Assembly: GCF_038002825.1 (NCBI RefSeq)
Contig: NZ_JBBODF010000001.1
Location: 248,001 to 312,000 of the forward strand
Length of the DNA: 64,000 nt
Origin: Paenibacillus sp. FSL H8-0048
GTDB taxonomy: Bacteria > Bacillota > Bacilli > Paenibacillales > Paenibacillaceae
Direction: 5' to 3'
Both the position numbers and the translations under genes were made by a program. Positions 52,961 to 62,682 of the stretch are shown piece by piece. The notes below the pieces were generated by a model that was not told the origin of the DNA, did not search any database, and saw only the letters and a list, made by a program, of their open reading frames with translations. How positions within the stretch are numbered: the first letter of the stretch is position 1; every line of letters starts with the position of its first letter.

Positions 52961-54112
52961 ATGAGTACTCATGTCTATTATGTGCCGTCAATTAACATTA
53001 TGGGAAAGGGCTGTCTGAAGGACATCGCCCCGTACATTCAAGAGCTGAATCTGCACAAGGCGCTTGTGGTCACAGACAAGTTCCTGATGAAGAGCGGGAT
53101 CGCCGGAAGGCTGCTGGTTGTGCTGGATGAAGCGGGAATTCAGTATGTGGTATATGATGAAGTGAAGCCGAATCCTACCTGCAAAAACGTCCATGACGGC
53201 GTGGAATTTCTGAAGCAGCACGAATGCGACTATCTGATCTCTATCGGCGGCGGCTCGCCGCAGGATACGGCCAAGGGCATCGGCATTGTTGCCGCCAACG
53301 GCGGGCATATTGCCGATTATGAAGGCGTTCACAAATCCAAGAACAAATCGCTGCCGATTGTCGCGGTGAACACGACGGCCGGGACTTCAAGTGAAGTGAC
53401 GATCAACTACGTGATTACGGATGAAGAGCGCAAGATCAAGATGGTCATGGTAGACAAGAACAGCATCGCCACCATCTCGGTGAATGATCCGGAGCTGATG
53501 GTTGATAAGCCTGCCGCACTTACGGCAGCTACGGGCATGGATGCCCTGACGCATGCCATTGAAGCGCTGGTCACTCCAGGCGCCTATCCGGTAACCGATG
53601 CTACCGCACTGGCTGCGGTGGAGCTGATCTTCGCCAATCTGGCGCGGACGGTGACGGACGGACACGATATTGAAGCGCGTGAGCAGATGGTCTATGCCAT
53701 CTTCCTCGGCGGTCTTGCTTTTAATAATGCAGGCTTAGGCTACGTGCATGCCATGGCCCATCAGCTCGGAGGGGTCTATGATTTGCCGCATGGTGTATGC
53801 AATGCGATGCTGCTGCCTTACGTGGAGGAAGAGAATGCCAAGCATGTGCCGGAGAAATTCAGAGCGATCGCCAGAGCGGCCGGGCTGCAGACCGATGGGC
53901 GAAGCGACAAGGAATGTGCGGATTACGTCATTGAGGCGATCAAAGCCCTGTCTAAGGAGGTTGGCATTCCTGCCAAGCTGTCTGAGCTTGGTGTTGCTGA
54001 AGTAGATCTCGATCTGCTTGCTGAGAATGCGATGAAGGATGCCTGCGCACCCGGTAATCCTTTTATTCCAACTAAAGATGAAGTAATCGCATTATTCCGC
54101 AAAATTCTATAA
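52961..54112 (+). CDS. fucO: Lactaldehyde reductase FucO (iron alcohol dehydrogenase)
   Basis: Reduces L-lactaldehyde, the product of rhamnulose-1-phosphate cleavage, to propanediol. The 383 residues have SIGGGSPQDTAKG (cofactor) and the iron ligands in GMDALTHAIEA and GYVHAMAHQLGGVYDLPHG. Position as first gene of a rhamnose operon supports FucO over other family III alcohol dehydrogenases. 28 bp precede rhaB. Confidence 0.93.
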   Translation: MSTHVYYVPSINIMGKGCLKDIAPYIQELNLHKALVVTDKFLMKSGIAGRLLVVLDEAGIQYVVYDEVKPNPTCKNVHDGVEFLKQHECDYLISIGGGSPQDTAKGIGIVAANGGHIADYEGVHKSKNKSLPIVAVNTTAGTSSEVTINYVITDEERKIKMVMVDKNSIATISVNDPELMVDKPAALTAATGMDALTHAIEALVTPGAYPVTDATALAAVELIFANLARTVTDGHDIEAREQMVYAIFLGGLAFNNAGLGYVHAMAHQLGGVYDLPHGVCNAMLLPYVEEENAKHVPEKFRAIARAAGLQTDGRSDKECADYVIEAIKALSKEVGIPAKLSELGVAEVDLDLLAENAMKDACAPGNPFIPTKDEVIALFRKIL

Positions 54113-54140
54113 ATCACTCCCATAGAATAGGAGATTCCCT

Positions 54141-55613
54141 ATGACCTATCATATTGCCGTCGATATCGGTGCCTCCAGCGGACGGCTGGTACTCGGACAG
54201 CTCGTGGACGGGAGCCTCCAGCTTGCGGAGCTTCACCGTTTCAGCAATGGCTTCACGGAGCAGGAAGACTCCTGCTTCTGGGATATGGATTATTTAATAG
54301 ATGAGATTATTAAGGGGCTTCATCAAGCGAAGCTGGCTGGAATTCACAAGTGCACCCTTGGCATTGATACCTGGGCGGTAGATTATGTGCTGCTGGATGC
54401 CGAAGGTAAGCGGATCAATGAGGTCTATGCCTACCGTGACCGCCGGACGGACGGGGTGATGGAGAAGGTTGCGAAGCAGCTCCCGCCGCATAAGGTATAC
54501 GCCAAGACCGGAATTCAACAGCTTACCTTCAATACACTGTATCAGCTATACGCACATGACCGGGAAGAGCTGAAGGCGGCCGATCAGATTCTGCTGGTGC
54601 CGGACTATCTCTACTACCGGCTCGGCGGACGGAAGATGAACGAGGTGACCAATGCATCCACGACACAGCTACTCAATCTTGCAGCCCGTGATTACGATCC
54701 TGAGCTGCTGGAATTCCTGGGTCTTGGGCGTGAACAGTTCGCTCCGTTGACTGAGCCCGGGGAAGAGCTTGGCTTCCTCTCAGCGGAGCTGGTGGAACGG
54801 TATGATCTGCCGGAGTGCCGCCTGATCTGCGTGGCTACACATGACACGGCCTCTGCGGTGCTTGGTGTTCCTGCTCAGAAGGACCGTGCGTCAGCCTACC
54901 TTAGCAGCGGGACCTGGTCTCTGCTGGGAGTAGAGCTGGATCACCCGCTCAATGACAGCAGAGCGATGGCAGCCAATTATACGAACGAGTGGGGCGCTTA
55001 CGGGACTTACCGGTTCCTGAAGAATATTATGGGCCTCTGGCTGATCCAGGAAGTGCGCAGGCTGGACGGCGGAAGATTTAGCTTCGCAGAACTGGCAGAG
55101 CACGCCGGCGAATGCGGAGGCTTCCGCAGCCTGATTCCCTGCAATCATCCGCGGTTTTTGAACCCGGAGGATATGATTCAGGAGATCCGCCAGGCCTGCC
55201 TGGAGAGCGGTCAGCCTGTGCCGCAGACTCCGGGTGAGCTGGCCCGCTGTATCTTCGACAGTCTGGCGCTATCCTACCGCAGCTATCTGGCTGAGCTGGA
55301 AGACCTCACCGGGGAGCATACCGAAGTGCTGCAGATTGTCGGCGGCGGCGCTAACAATAGGCTGCTATGCCAGCTGACGGCGGATGTGACCGGCAGGGAG
55401 GTGCTGGCCGGACCGGCCGAATCTACAGCCTTAGGTAATCTGGCTGTACAGATGATCGAGGCGGGCCGCATGGCTGACATCCATGAAGCCCGGCAGATCA
55501 TCTCCCAGTCCTTCGCCATTCAGTTTTATCTTCCGCAGCCGGTTCCTCAGCTGGCGGAGCTGCTGGAACGCTGGGAGCAGCTTCAACCGGAAGCGAATGT
55601 TCACAATACGTAA
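54141..55613 (+). CDS. rhaB: Rhamnulokinase
   Basis: Phosphorylates L-rhamnulose. The 490-residue FGGY-family kinase opens with AVDIGASSGRLVLG (phosphate loop) and has GIDTWAVDYVLLD with the catalytic Asp, YRDRRTDG, GTWSLLGVE and IVGGGANNRLLCQ in order. AGGAGA precedes the ATG. Tight spacing to rhaA (15 bp). Confidence 0.96.
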   Translation: MTYHIAVDIGASSGRLVLGQLVDGSLQLAELHRFSNGFTEQEDSCFWDMDYLIDEIIKGLHQAKLAGIHKCTLGIDTWAVDYVLLDAEGKRINEVYAYRDRRTDGVMEKVAKQLPPHKVYAKTGIQQLTFNTLYQLYAHDREELKAADQILLVPDYLYYRLGGRKMNEVTNASTTQLLNLAARDYDPELLEFLGLGREQFAPLTEPGEELGFLSAELVERYDLPECRLICVATHDTASAVLGVPAQKDRASAYLSSGTWSLLGVELDHPLNDSRAMAANYTNEWGAYGTYRFLKNIMGLWLIQEVRRLDGGRFSFAELAEHAGECGGFRSLIPCNHPRFLNPEDMIQEIRQACLESGQPVPQTPGELARCIFDSLALSYRSYLAELEDLTGEHTEVLQIVGGGANNRLLCQLTADVTGREVLAGPAESTALGNLAVQMIEAGRMADIHEARQIISQSFAIQFYLPQPVPQLAELLERWEQLQPEANVHNT

Positions 55614-55628
55614 TTAGGAGGCCACAGC

Positions 55629-56885
55629 ATGGATCAGAGCATCATCAACAGCTATAACGAAGCCAAGAAATTATATGCCGCTCATGGCATTAATACGGAT
55701 GAGGTATTAGAGAAGCTGGCGCAGATCAAAGTATCGCTGCACTGCTGGCAGGGTGACGATGTACGGGGCTTCCTGTTCAAGGATAAGGAGCTGAGCGGCG
55801 GCATTGCCGTGACCGGCAGCTACCCTGGCCGGGCCGGTACACCGGAGGAGCTGCGTCAGGATCTGGAGAAGGCCCTCTCGCTGATTCCCGGCAGGCATAA
55901 GGTCAATCTGCATGCGATTTATGCCGATACGAAGGAGCAGGTGGATCTGGATGAGCTGGAACCCCGCCATTTCACGAACTGGGTGGAGTGGGCCAAGGAG
56001 CAGGGCTTAGGCCTTGATTTCAATCCGACCTGCTTCTCGCATCCCAAGGCGGCTGACGGCTTCACCCTCAGCCATGCGGACGAAGAGATCCGCAGCTTCT
56101 GGATTAAGCATTGCAAGGCTGCCCGCAGCATTGCCGAGCACTTCGGCCGCGAGCTGGGCCAGCCGTGTGTCACGAATTTCTGGGTGCCGGACGGCTACAA
56201 GGATACGCCGGTGGACCGGCTGGCACCGCGCATGCGCCTCAAGGAATCGCTGGATGAAATCTTCAGCGAGGAGATTGATCCCCAGTACAACATCGATGCC
56301 GTGGAGAGCAAGCTGTTCGGTATCGGCTCGGAGAGCTACGTGGTCGGATCGCATGAGTTCTACATGGGCTACGGCCTGACGCGCGGTAAGGCTATCTGCC
56401 TGGATGCCGGGCATTTCCATCCGACGGAAGTAATCTCGAACAAGCTCAGCTCCATTCTGATGTTCAGCGAGCAGCTGCTGCTGCATGTCAGCAGACCGGT
56501 CCGCTGGGACAGCGATCATGTGGTTACGATGGATGATGAGCTGCTGGAGATTGCCCGCGAGCTGGTGCGCGGAGATTTGCTGCCGCGCACGCATATCGGC
56601 CTCGACTTCTTCGACGGCAGTATCAATCACCTGGCAGCTTGGGTCATCGGTACGCGCAATACGATCAAGGCTCTGCTGCGCGCTATGCTGGAGCCGATAG
56701 AGGAGCTTCGGGCCATAGAACGGGCCGGAGATTACACCTCGCGGCTGGCCCTGGTGGAAGAATTCAAGTCTTACCCGTTCGGTGCAGTCTGGGATTACTA
56801 CTGCGCTTCGCAGGGAACCCCGGTCCGCGAGGGCTGGCTGACTGAAGTGAAGCGCTATGAGCAGGAAGTATTGGCTTTAAGATAG
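55629..56885 (+). CDS. rhaA: L-rhamnose isomerase
   Basis: Converts L-rhamnose to L-rhamnulose, Mn2+-dependent. The 418 residues include [12 protein letters not shown] near the N-terminus, [31 protein letters not shown] and [13 protein letters not shown], which supply the conserved metal-binding Glu, Asp and His. Length fits the E. coli/B. subtilis enzymes. TAGGAGG precedes the ATG. Confidence 0.97.
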   Translation: MDQSIINSYNEAKKLYAAHGINTDEVLEKLAQIKVSLHCWQGDDVRGFLFKDKELSGGIAVTGSYPGRAGTPEELRQDLEKALSLIPGRHKVNLHAIYADTKEQVDLDELEPRHFTNWVEWAKEQGLGLDFNPTCFSHPKAADGFTLSHADEEIRSFWIKHCKAARSIAEHFGRELGQPCVTNFWVPDGYKDTPVDRLAPRMRLKESLDEIFSEEIDPQYNIDAVESKLFGIGSESYVVGSHEFYMGYGLTRGKAICLDAGHFHPTEVISNKLSSILMFSEQLLLHVSRPVRWDSDHVVTMDDELLEIARELVRGDLLPRTHIGLDFFDGSINHLAAWVIGTRNTIKALLRAMLEPIEELRAIERAGDYTSRLALVEEFKSYPFGAVWDYYCASQGTPVREGWLTEVKRYEQEVLALR

Positions 56886-56956
56886 AATCAGGCTGCTGAA
56901 CTCACACAATAACAAGTACCCGCATGCAGAAGGTGCATATAGAAGGAGAGAGCTTA

Positions 56957-57802
56957 ATGAGTACATCCGTAATTGAATCCAAGGGGTATATATCCGGCGT
57001 CACCGCGCCTTTTATCGAGGAAATGTCCGAAATTACCCATCATATGTGGTCGCTGGGCTGGGATGAGTTGAACGGGGGCAACGTCAGTTACCTCCTGGAT
57101 GAAGAAGAGGTATCCAAGTATATCAATATCCGCGAGCCGCTGCGCACGATCAGCCTTACCTTCCCTGTAACGGAGCTGGCGGGCAAATACTTCATCGTTA
57201 CCGGATCGGGCAAGTATTTCCGTAATGTGATCAAGGACCCGGAGGCCAATCTGGGTGTGCTGCGTGTCAGCAGCAGCGGCGAGAGTGTAGAGGTGCTATG
57301 GGGACTGCGTAACGGCGCTGTTCCGACCAGTGAGCTGGCTTCCCACTTCATGAGCCATATCGAACGGCTGAAGGTAGATCCGGCGCACCGGATTGTGCTG
57401 CATACCCATGCAACGAATGTGATTGCTATGACCTTCACCCATGAGCTGGATGAGCTGAAATTCACCAAGACGCTGTGGGAGATGTGCACAGAATGTCTGG
57501 TGGTCTTCCCGGATGGTGTCAGCGTTATTCCCTGGATGGTGCCGGGGAGCAGCGAGATCGGCCGGGCTACCGCCGACCGGATGAAGGAGTACCGCGTAGT
57601 CATCTGGCCGCAGCATGGGATCTTTGTTACCGGGGCGACGATGGATGCCACCTTCGGACTGGTTGAAACGATTGAGAAGGCCGCGATTGTCTATAACCTG
57701 ATCGGCGGACGAGAGATCCGGCAGAAGATTACCGATCAGCAGCTGGCAGATCTGGCCGCTGCCTTCCGCGTGACTCCGAGACCCGGCATTCTGGACTTAT
57801 AA
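56957..57802 (+). CDS. rhaD: Rhamnulose-1-phosphate aldolase
   Basis: Zinc class II aldolase splitting rhamnulose 1-phosphate into dihydroxyacetone phosphate and L-lactaldehyde. 281 residues from ATG 56957, which follows AAGGAGAG; ATG 56924 is too far upstream. Zinc ligands are in VLHTHATN and IWPQHGIFV, and the catalytic Glu lies in PTSELASHF. The gene is the dedicated E. coli-type RhaD, not the bifunctional RhaEW of B. subtilis. Confidence 0.95.
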   Translation: MSTSVIESKGYISGVTAPFIEEMSEITHHMWSLGWDELNGGNVSYLLDEEEVSKYINIREPLRTISLTFPVTELAGKYFIVTGSGKYFRNVIKDPEANLGVLRVSSSGESVEVLWGLRNGAVPTSELASHFMSHIERLKVDPAHRIVLHTHATNVIAMTFTHELDELKFTKTLWEMCTECLVVFPDGVSVIPWMVPGSSEIGRATADRMKEYRVVIWPQHGIFVTGATMDATFGLVETIEKAAIVYNLIGGREIRQKITDQQLADLAAAFRVTPRPGILDL

Positions 57803-57921
57803 GGTTACTCCTAATCTCTCATACTGGCAGTCATTTGCATTTGCTGCCGGGAACCGTCATACTATGCTTACTTAAAGTAATCATCAAGTAATCAATCGTA
57901 TGAAGGGGAGGCTAATGGATT

Positions 57922-59016
57922 ATGAATGCTGCTGCATTGTTTGAACCTTTTGAATACGGAGGCTTGTCCCTCAGTAACCGTGTGGTAATGGCGCCGATGA
58001 CCCGGGTACATTCTCCCGGAGGCGTACCAGGTCCTGAGGTGGCGGCCTATTACCGCCGCCGTGCGGAAGGCGGGGTGGGCCTGATCATTACCGAAGGCAC
58101 AGCCATCGATCATCCGGCGGCAGTCAGCCATCAGGATATCCCGAACTTCCATGGAGAAGCGGCTCTGGAGGGCTGGGCGCAAGTCGTGCGTGAGGTGCAT
58201 GCCGCCGGGGGCAAGATTATGCCTCAGCTCTGGCATGTCGGCATGGCCCGTAAGATCGGTGAACTGCCTAACGCTTCGGCGCTGCCGATTGGTCCGTCCG
58301 GGCTGAATCTGGCTGGTGAGCAGGTTACGGAGCCGATGACTAAGAGCGAGATTCAAGCTATCGTCAGTGCCTTTGCTAAGGCAGCGAAGGCGGCCAAGGC
58401 CATCGGATTTGATGGCATTGAGCTGCACGGAGCCCACGGCTATCTGATCGACCAGTTCTTCTGGGAGAAGACCAACCGCCGGACCGATGAATACGGCGGC
58501 GATCTGGAGGCACGCACCACCTTCGCGGTGGAAGTGATCGATGCCTGCCGCCGGGCAGTAGGACCGGATTTCCCGATCGTCCTTCGCTTCTCGCAGTGGA
58601 AGGGCGGGGCCTACGATGCCAAGCTGGCAGAGTCTCCCGAAGACCTGGCCCGCTTCCTGACCCCGCTCAGCAATGCGGGCGTGGATATCTTCCACTGCTC
58701 AACCCGGCGGTTCTGGGAGCCGGAATTCGCAGGCTCGGAGCTTAATCTGGCAGGCTGGACCAAGAAGATTACAGGCAAACCGGCGATCACCGTGGGTTCT
58801 GTCGGCCTGGACAGCGCTTTTCCAAGCCCGGTCACGGAGAAGAATCAAGGGGACAACATCGACCGCGTGCTGGAGCGGCTGGAGAAGGAAGAATTCGATC
58901 TGGTGGCGGTCGGCAGAGCCCTGATCAGTGATCCGGCTTGGCCTGCCAAGGTACAGGCGGGCAAGATCAATGAGATTAATCATTTTACCTCCGATGCCAC
59001 GAAGACTTTGTATTAA
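57922..59016 (+). CDS. NADH:flavin oxidoreductase, old yellow enzyme family
   Basis: FMN-dependent ene-reductase TIM barrel, 364 residues. VVMAPMTR near residue 22, QLWHVGMA, the substrate-binding pair in GFDGIELHGAHGYLIDQF, RRTDEYGG and the FMN-phosphate VGRALISDP all appear in order. Natural substrates are usually electrophilic enones or nitro compounds. GGGGAGG lies 10 nt upstream. It has its own terminator. Confidence 0.93.
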   Translation: MNAAALFEPFEYGGLSLSNRVVMAPMTRVHSPGGVPGPEVAAYYRRRAEGGVGLIITEGTAIDHPAAVSHQDIPNFHGEAALEGWAQVVREVHAAGGKIMPQLWHVGMARKIGELPNASALPIGPSGLNLAGEQVTEPMTKSEIQAIVSAFAKAAKAAKAIGFDGIELHGAHGYLIDQFFWEKTNRRTDEYGGDLEARTTFAVEVIDACRRAVGPDFPIVLRFSQWKGGAYDAKLAESPEDLARFLTPLSNAGVDIFHCSTRRFWEPEFAGSELNLAGWTKKITGKPAITVGSVGLDSAFPSPVTEKNQGDNIDRVLERLEKEEFDLVAVGRALISDPAWPAKVQAGKINEINHFTSDATKTLY

Positions 59017-59036
59017 TAGATTACTATAATAGATAG

Positions 59037-59070
59037 CGCCCTGTGTCTATGGCATAGGGCGTTTCTTTTT
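59037..59070 (+). terminator. Terminator of the old yellow enzyme gene
   Basis: CGCCCT (59037-59042) pairs with AGGGCG (59056-59061), followed by TTTCTTTTT. Confidence 0.8.
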
Positions 59071-59094
59071 GCCCGGCCACCCCATCCCAACCCC

Positions 59095-59571
59095 TTATCC
59101 CGGCCCCAGACGGAACTTCCTCTCGCATACTGATTTCGCGCGATCTCCTCTGGATTTGTGAGTCGCTACCACCTCTCCGTCATACAGAATCGTGCAGCTT
59201 ATCCAAGTGGCATCGGCATCCTTTTCTGCTTGTACTTTAGTTGAGGTTAGTGGTATGAACGTGTCTTTGGGGACAGCAAATTCCTCTCTGTAAGGGAGTT
59301 CGATAGCATCGGAATATACACTCTGCGGATGTTCGCGGGCATTGACTTCCACCTCCAGGTTGAGTGCTGAATCACCATCACTTTCAATTAGCACCTCTAC
59401 GAGTATCCCGTCCGCTTCCGGTTCAACCGTTGCTGTTGACTCCGCAGCCTTCTTTCCAGGGTTTGCATCTTCAGTTGTTCCACAGGCTGACAGCAGGATC
59501 AGTACTCCTGCCAGTATAGCCAGCAGCCAAGGATTTTTAAGAATGCCCAGTGCTTGTTGTCCTCTATTCAT
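59095..59571 (-). CDS. Small lipoprotein, MmpS-like domain
   Basis: 158 residues with a hydrophobic signal peptide and a lipobox LLSAC (Cys about residue 30), then an acidic linker and a beta-rich domain ending SCTILYDGEVVATHKSRGDRAKSVC, which resembles MmpS-type domains. It overlaps the end of the MerR gene by 8 bp on the same strand, so the pair is cotranscribed. Function unknown. Confidence 0.82.
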   Translation of the reverse strand: MNRGQQALGILKNPWLLAILAGVLILLSACGTTEDANPGKKAAESTATVEPEADGILVEVLIESDGDSALNLEVEVNAREHPQSVYSDAIELPYREEFAVPKDTFIPLTSTKVQAEKDADATWISCTILYDGEVVATHKSRGDRAKSVCERKFRLGPG

Positions 59572-60343
59572 GCCGATTCTCCTCTCTATGCTGAAGATAA
59601 TATCCGATCATCTCATCTACAAAAGCCATTACTGCGCTATCCATGCCCATCACGACAGGAGCTGCACCCTCAGCGGGCCGGATCAGTTCCCAATATTTAT
59701 CAAGCAACTTCTCATCACCCACAAAAAGGTCCAGCCCCTTGTCATACAAACGACCAGCCAGCGCTTGAGCTTCTGAAGAGTAAGGAGACGATGGCATTAT
59801 TGATACGGCTTGCTCTAAAAGGTGTACAAGCTCCTCCGCTTTATTGCTGCCCAGGACAGGGAGACGCTTAAGCTGCTCAACCTCCTCAGCAGTTAGTGCC
59901 GGCTCCTCCGTGAATTCGGCGGGAATGATTCCATCGCTTAGAGAACGGTCATTCATGGCCGCAAGGACCTGCATTAAATCCTGCAGATGCTCTGTACCTT
60001 TGAGCCGGACGGTATGAAGGGTGGACCTGAGATAATACTGCTTACGGCTTAACTCTTCTTTTTTTCGTTCGATCAGCTCGATCTGCTCATGCAAGGATGC
60101 TATCCAATTGTCGGATTCCTCTGCAGGGTTCTGATTCTGTAACAGCTCTTTTATTTGCTCTAAAGTGTAGCCGATAGATTTCAACAACAGAATTTTTTGA
60201 AGCCGGATTAGAGCTTGGTTATCGTAGTAGCGGTAACCGTTCTCTAAGACCCTTGCGGGCAGCAGCAATCCTATATGCTCATAGTGGTACAGTGTTCTTT
60301 TGCTGATATTCGCGGTCTTCGCTAAATCTCCAATACGGATCAT
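59564..60343 (-). CDS. MerR family regulator with C-terminal effector domain
   Basis: 259 residues: MerR winged helix (IGDLAKTANISKRTLYHYEHIGLLLPARV), a dimerising coiled coil (about 75-115) and a helical C-terminal domain of the TipAS type (about 140-255). Such domains bind drugs or peptides. The neighbouring lipoprotein is its likely target along with itself. A MerR-type promoter with a palindromic spacer lies just upstream. Confidence 0.92.
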   Translation of the reverse strand: MIRIGDLAKTANISKRTLYHYEHIGLLLPARVLENGYRYYDNQALIRLQKILLLKSIGYTLEQIKELLQNQNPAEESDNWIASLHEQIELIERKKEELSRKQYYLRSTLHTVRLKGTEHLQDLMQVLAAMNDRSLSDGIIPAEFTEEPALTAEEVEQLKRLPVLGSNKAEELVHLLEQAVSIMPSSPYSSEAQALAGRLYDKGLDLFVGDEKLLDKYWELIRPAEGAAPVVMGMDSAVMAFVDEMIGYYLQHREENRHE

Positions 60344-60367
60344 AGTTACGGCCCCCTCCTGATTAAC

Positions 60368-60399
60368 ACTATAAACTATAACGTATACGTTACTGTAAA
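60368..60399 (-). promoter_or_regulatory. MerR-type promoter with palindromic long spacer
   Basis: Read on the minus strand, the -35 is TTTACA (60394-60399) and the -10 is TATAGT (60368-60373), separated by 20 bp instead of 17. The perfect palindrome TAACGTATACGTTA (60379-60392) sits in the spacer. Overlong spacer plus central palindrome is the classic MerR activation geometry, so the regulator probably controls itself. Confidence 0.75.
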
Positions 60400-60511
60400 G
60401 CCCCTAGATGCTGAAGGAACAGAATGGATTATCTTGGGAGCGGTATGATATAATTTGACATTAGAAAAGCACGGAAAATATGGGGACATCAGCAGAGGAT
60501 GTGACGTTAGC

Positions 60512-62062
60512 ATGGCGAAGGGGAGCAAGGATTACGGGCAGTATTTCGATTTCACAGATGCCAAGATCATCAGCGAGACTGAAGGCAAGACCACCTACCG
60601 GATCAAAGGCAGAAACGTGCAGATCAACAGCCAGCCCGATTACAAGGAGGGCAAGCGGCGGGGCAAGGAAGAGATTGAGGTGCTGTATCATTTCGACATT
60701 CCGCCGGAGATGGCAGAGTTCGGTGCAGGCAAAAGCTATCATATTACCACCTACGGCTGCCAGATGAATGAGCATGACACGGAGACGATGAAGGGAATGC
60801 TGGAGCAGCTCGGTTACCGGGCGGCTGAAGACCGGAGCGAAGCTGATATTATTTTACTTAATACATGTGCGATCCGCGAGAATGCGGAGGATAAGGTATT
60901 CGGAGAGCTGGGCCATCTCAAAACACTGAAGCTGGAGAAGCCCGGCCTGCTCCTGGGGATCTGCGGATGTATGTCCCAGGAGGAGGGCGTGGTCAACCGG
61001 ATTATGAGCCGGTACGGCTTCGTGGATCTGATCTTCGGCACACATAATATCCACCGCCTGCCGGAGCTGATCAAGGAAGCGGTATTCAGCCGCGAACTGG
61101 TCATTGAGGTCTGGTCCAAGGAAGGCGATATCATTGAGAATCTGCCCAAGAAGCGGGAGGGGCTGCGCGCCTGGGTGAACATTATGTACGGCTGCGACAA
61201 GTTCTGTACCTACTGCATTGTGCCGTTCACCCGGGGCAAGGAGCGGAGCAGACGCCCTGAGGATGTGATTGCCGAGGTGCGTGAGCTGGCCCGCCAGGGG
61301 TTCAAGGAAGTAACGCTGCTGGGGCAGAATGTGAACGCGTACGGCAAGGATTTTACCGACATCGATTATACCTTCGGCGACCTGATGGACGACATGCGGG
61401 GGATCGATATTCCGCGTATCCGGTTCATGACCTCGCATCCGCGTGATTTTGACGATAAGTTAATTCATGTACTGGGCAAAGGCGGCAATCTGGTGGAGCA
61501 TATCCATCTGCCGGTGCAGTCGGGAAGCACAGCCGTGCTGAAGCGCATGAGCCGCAAATATACCCGTGAAGCCTATCTGGAGCTGGTCCGTAACATTAAG
61601 GCAGGCGTCCCGGATGCGGTGCTGACTACCGATATTATCGTCGGCTTCCCCGGTGAGACGGAGGAGCAGTTCGAGGAGACACTGTCCCTGGTGCGCGAAG
61701 TAGGGTATGATATGGCGTATACCTTCATTTATTCTCCGCGAGAAGGGACTCCGGCAGCAGGGATGGACGATAATGTTCCGCCAGAGGTCAAGAGCGCTCG
61801 TCTCCAGCGTCTGAATGATCTGATCAAGGAGCAGAGCCGTCTGGGAAATGAGCGGATGCTGGGAAGGCGGGTAGAGGTATTAGTGGAAGGCGAGAGCAAG
61901 AATAATGCCCGGATGCTGGCGGGACGTACCCGAGACAGTAAGCTGGTGCATTTTGAAGGCCCGCCCTCTCTGATCGGCACGCTGGTGCAGGTGAGCATTA
62001 CCGGCGCGAAGACTTGGTACATCCAGGGGGGCTATCAGGCGGAAGCCGCAGCGGTCCTCTAA
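60512..62062 (+). CDS. miaB: tRNA-2-methylthio-N6-dimethylallyladenosine synthase MiaB
   Basis: Radical-SAM methylthiotransferase modifying A37 of tRNAs. 516 residues from ATG 60512, which follows GAGGATG; the longer frame to 60455 is not needed. The N-terminal cluster cysteines are in [15 protein letters not shown] and GICGCMSQ. The SAM-cluster CxxxCxxC is in [17 protein letters not shown], and a C-terminal TRAM domain ends near residue 505. Followed by ricA, as in B. subtilis ymcB-ymcA. Confidence 0.96.
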   Translation: MAKGSKDYGQYFDFTDAKIISETEGKTTYRIKGRNVQINSQPDYKEGKRRGKEEIEVLYHFDIPPEMAEFGAGKSYHITTYGCQMNEHDTETMKGMLEQLGYRAAEDRSEADIILLNTCAIRENAEDKVFGELGHLKTLKLEKPGLLLGICGCMSQEEGVVNRIMSRYGFVDLIFGTHNIHRLPELIKEAVFSRELVIEVWSKEGDIIENLPKKREGLRAWVNIMYGCDKFCTYCIVPFTRGKERSRRPEDVIAEVRELARQGFKEVTLLGQNVNAYGKDFTDIDYTFGDLMDDMRGIDIPRIRFMTSHPRDFDDKLIHVLGKGGNLVEHIHLPVQSGSTAVLKRMSRKYTREAYLELVRNIKAGVPDAVLTTDIIVGFPGETEEQFEETLSLVREVGYDMAYTFIYSPREGTPAAGMDDNVPPEVKSARLQRLNDLIKEQSRLGNERMLGRRVEVLVEGESKNNARMLAGRTRDSKLVHFEGPPSLIGTLVQVSITGAKTWYIQGGYQAEAAAVL

Positions 62063-62087
62063 ATTATAGAGAAATGGGGCGAGAAGA

Positions 62088-62540
62088 ATGAGCCAGGAAG
62101 AAGCACGACGGAATGAATATGGCATGCAGACCCACAATACCCGCGATTTAATTGTCCGGGAGGATATTATGGGCAAGGCGAAGGACTTGGCGGCACTCAT
62201 CTCCACCAGTGAGGAGGTCCGTCATTTTCAGCAGGCCGAGCAGAAGATTCTGAATCACGAGCGTGTGCAGGGACTCATTGCTACGATTAAGAAGAAGCAG
62301 AAGGAGATCGTGGCATTCGAGAGCTTCAAGAATCAGGCCATGGTCGAGAAGATTGAACGTGAGATCGAAGAGCTGCAGGATGAGATCGACAGTATCCCGG
62401 TTGTGAACGAGTTCCAGCAGAGCCAGAGCGATATCAATTATCTGCTGCAGATGGTGATTTCAGTGATCAGGGATACCGTTTCGGATAAAATCAATGTGGA
62501 AGCAGGCACCGAGGCGCCGCCCTCCACCTGCGGAGATTAA
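62088..62540 (+). CDS. ricA: RicA (YmcA) family regulator
   Basis: Component of the RicAFT (YmcA-YlbF-YaaT) complex, which in B. subtilis promotes RNase Y-dependent mRNA maturation and entry into sporulation, biofilm and competence. The 150 residues are helical, with the conserved AKDLAALISTSEEVRHFQQAE and the KIEREIEELQDEIDSIPVVNEFQQSQSDIN segment. GGGGCGAGA precedes the ATG. Its functional partner rny lies about 60 kb upstream in this window. Confidence 0.93.
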   Translation: MSQEEARRNEYGMQTHNTRDLIVREDIMGKAKDLAALISTSEEVRHFQQAEQKILNHERVQGLIATIKKKQKEIVAFESFKNQAMVEKIEREIEELQDEIDSIPVVNEFQQSQSDINYLLQMVISVIRDTVSDKINVEAGTEAPPSTCGD

Positions 62541-62554
62541 TGCAGAACACCCCG

Positions 62555-62582
62555 GGGGCGGATGTGAATCCGTCCCTTTTTA
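62555..62582 (+). terminator. Terminator of the miaB-ricA unit
   Basis: A 9-bp stem (62555-62563 with 62568-62576, one G-T pair) around GTGA, followed by TTTTT. Confidence 0.88.
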
Positions 62583-62682
62583 CATAAGCCGGCAAGCCGG
62601 CTCCGGTTGATTTTGGGCGGACAGGTTTGGTACATTAAAAGATACGAACAACAAACAATAGCACGGCAAAGGATGATCTATA

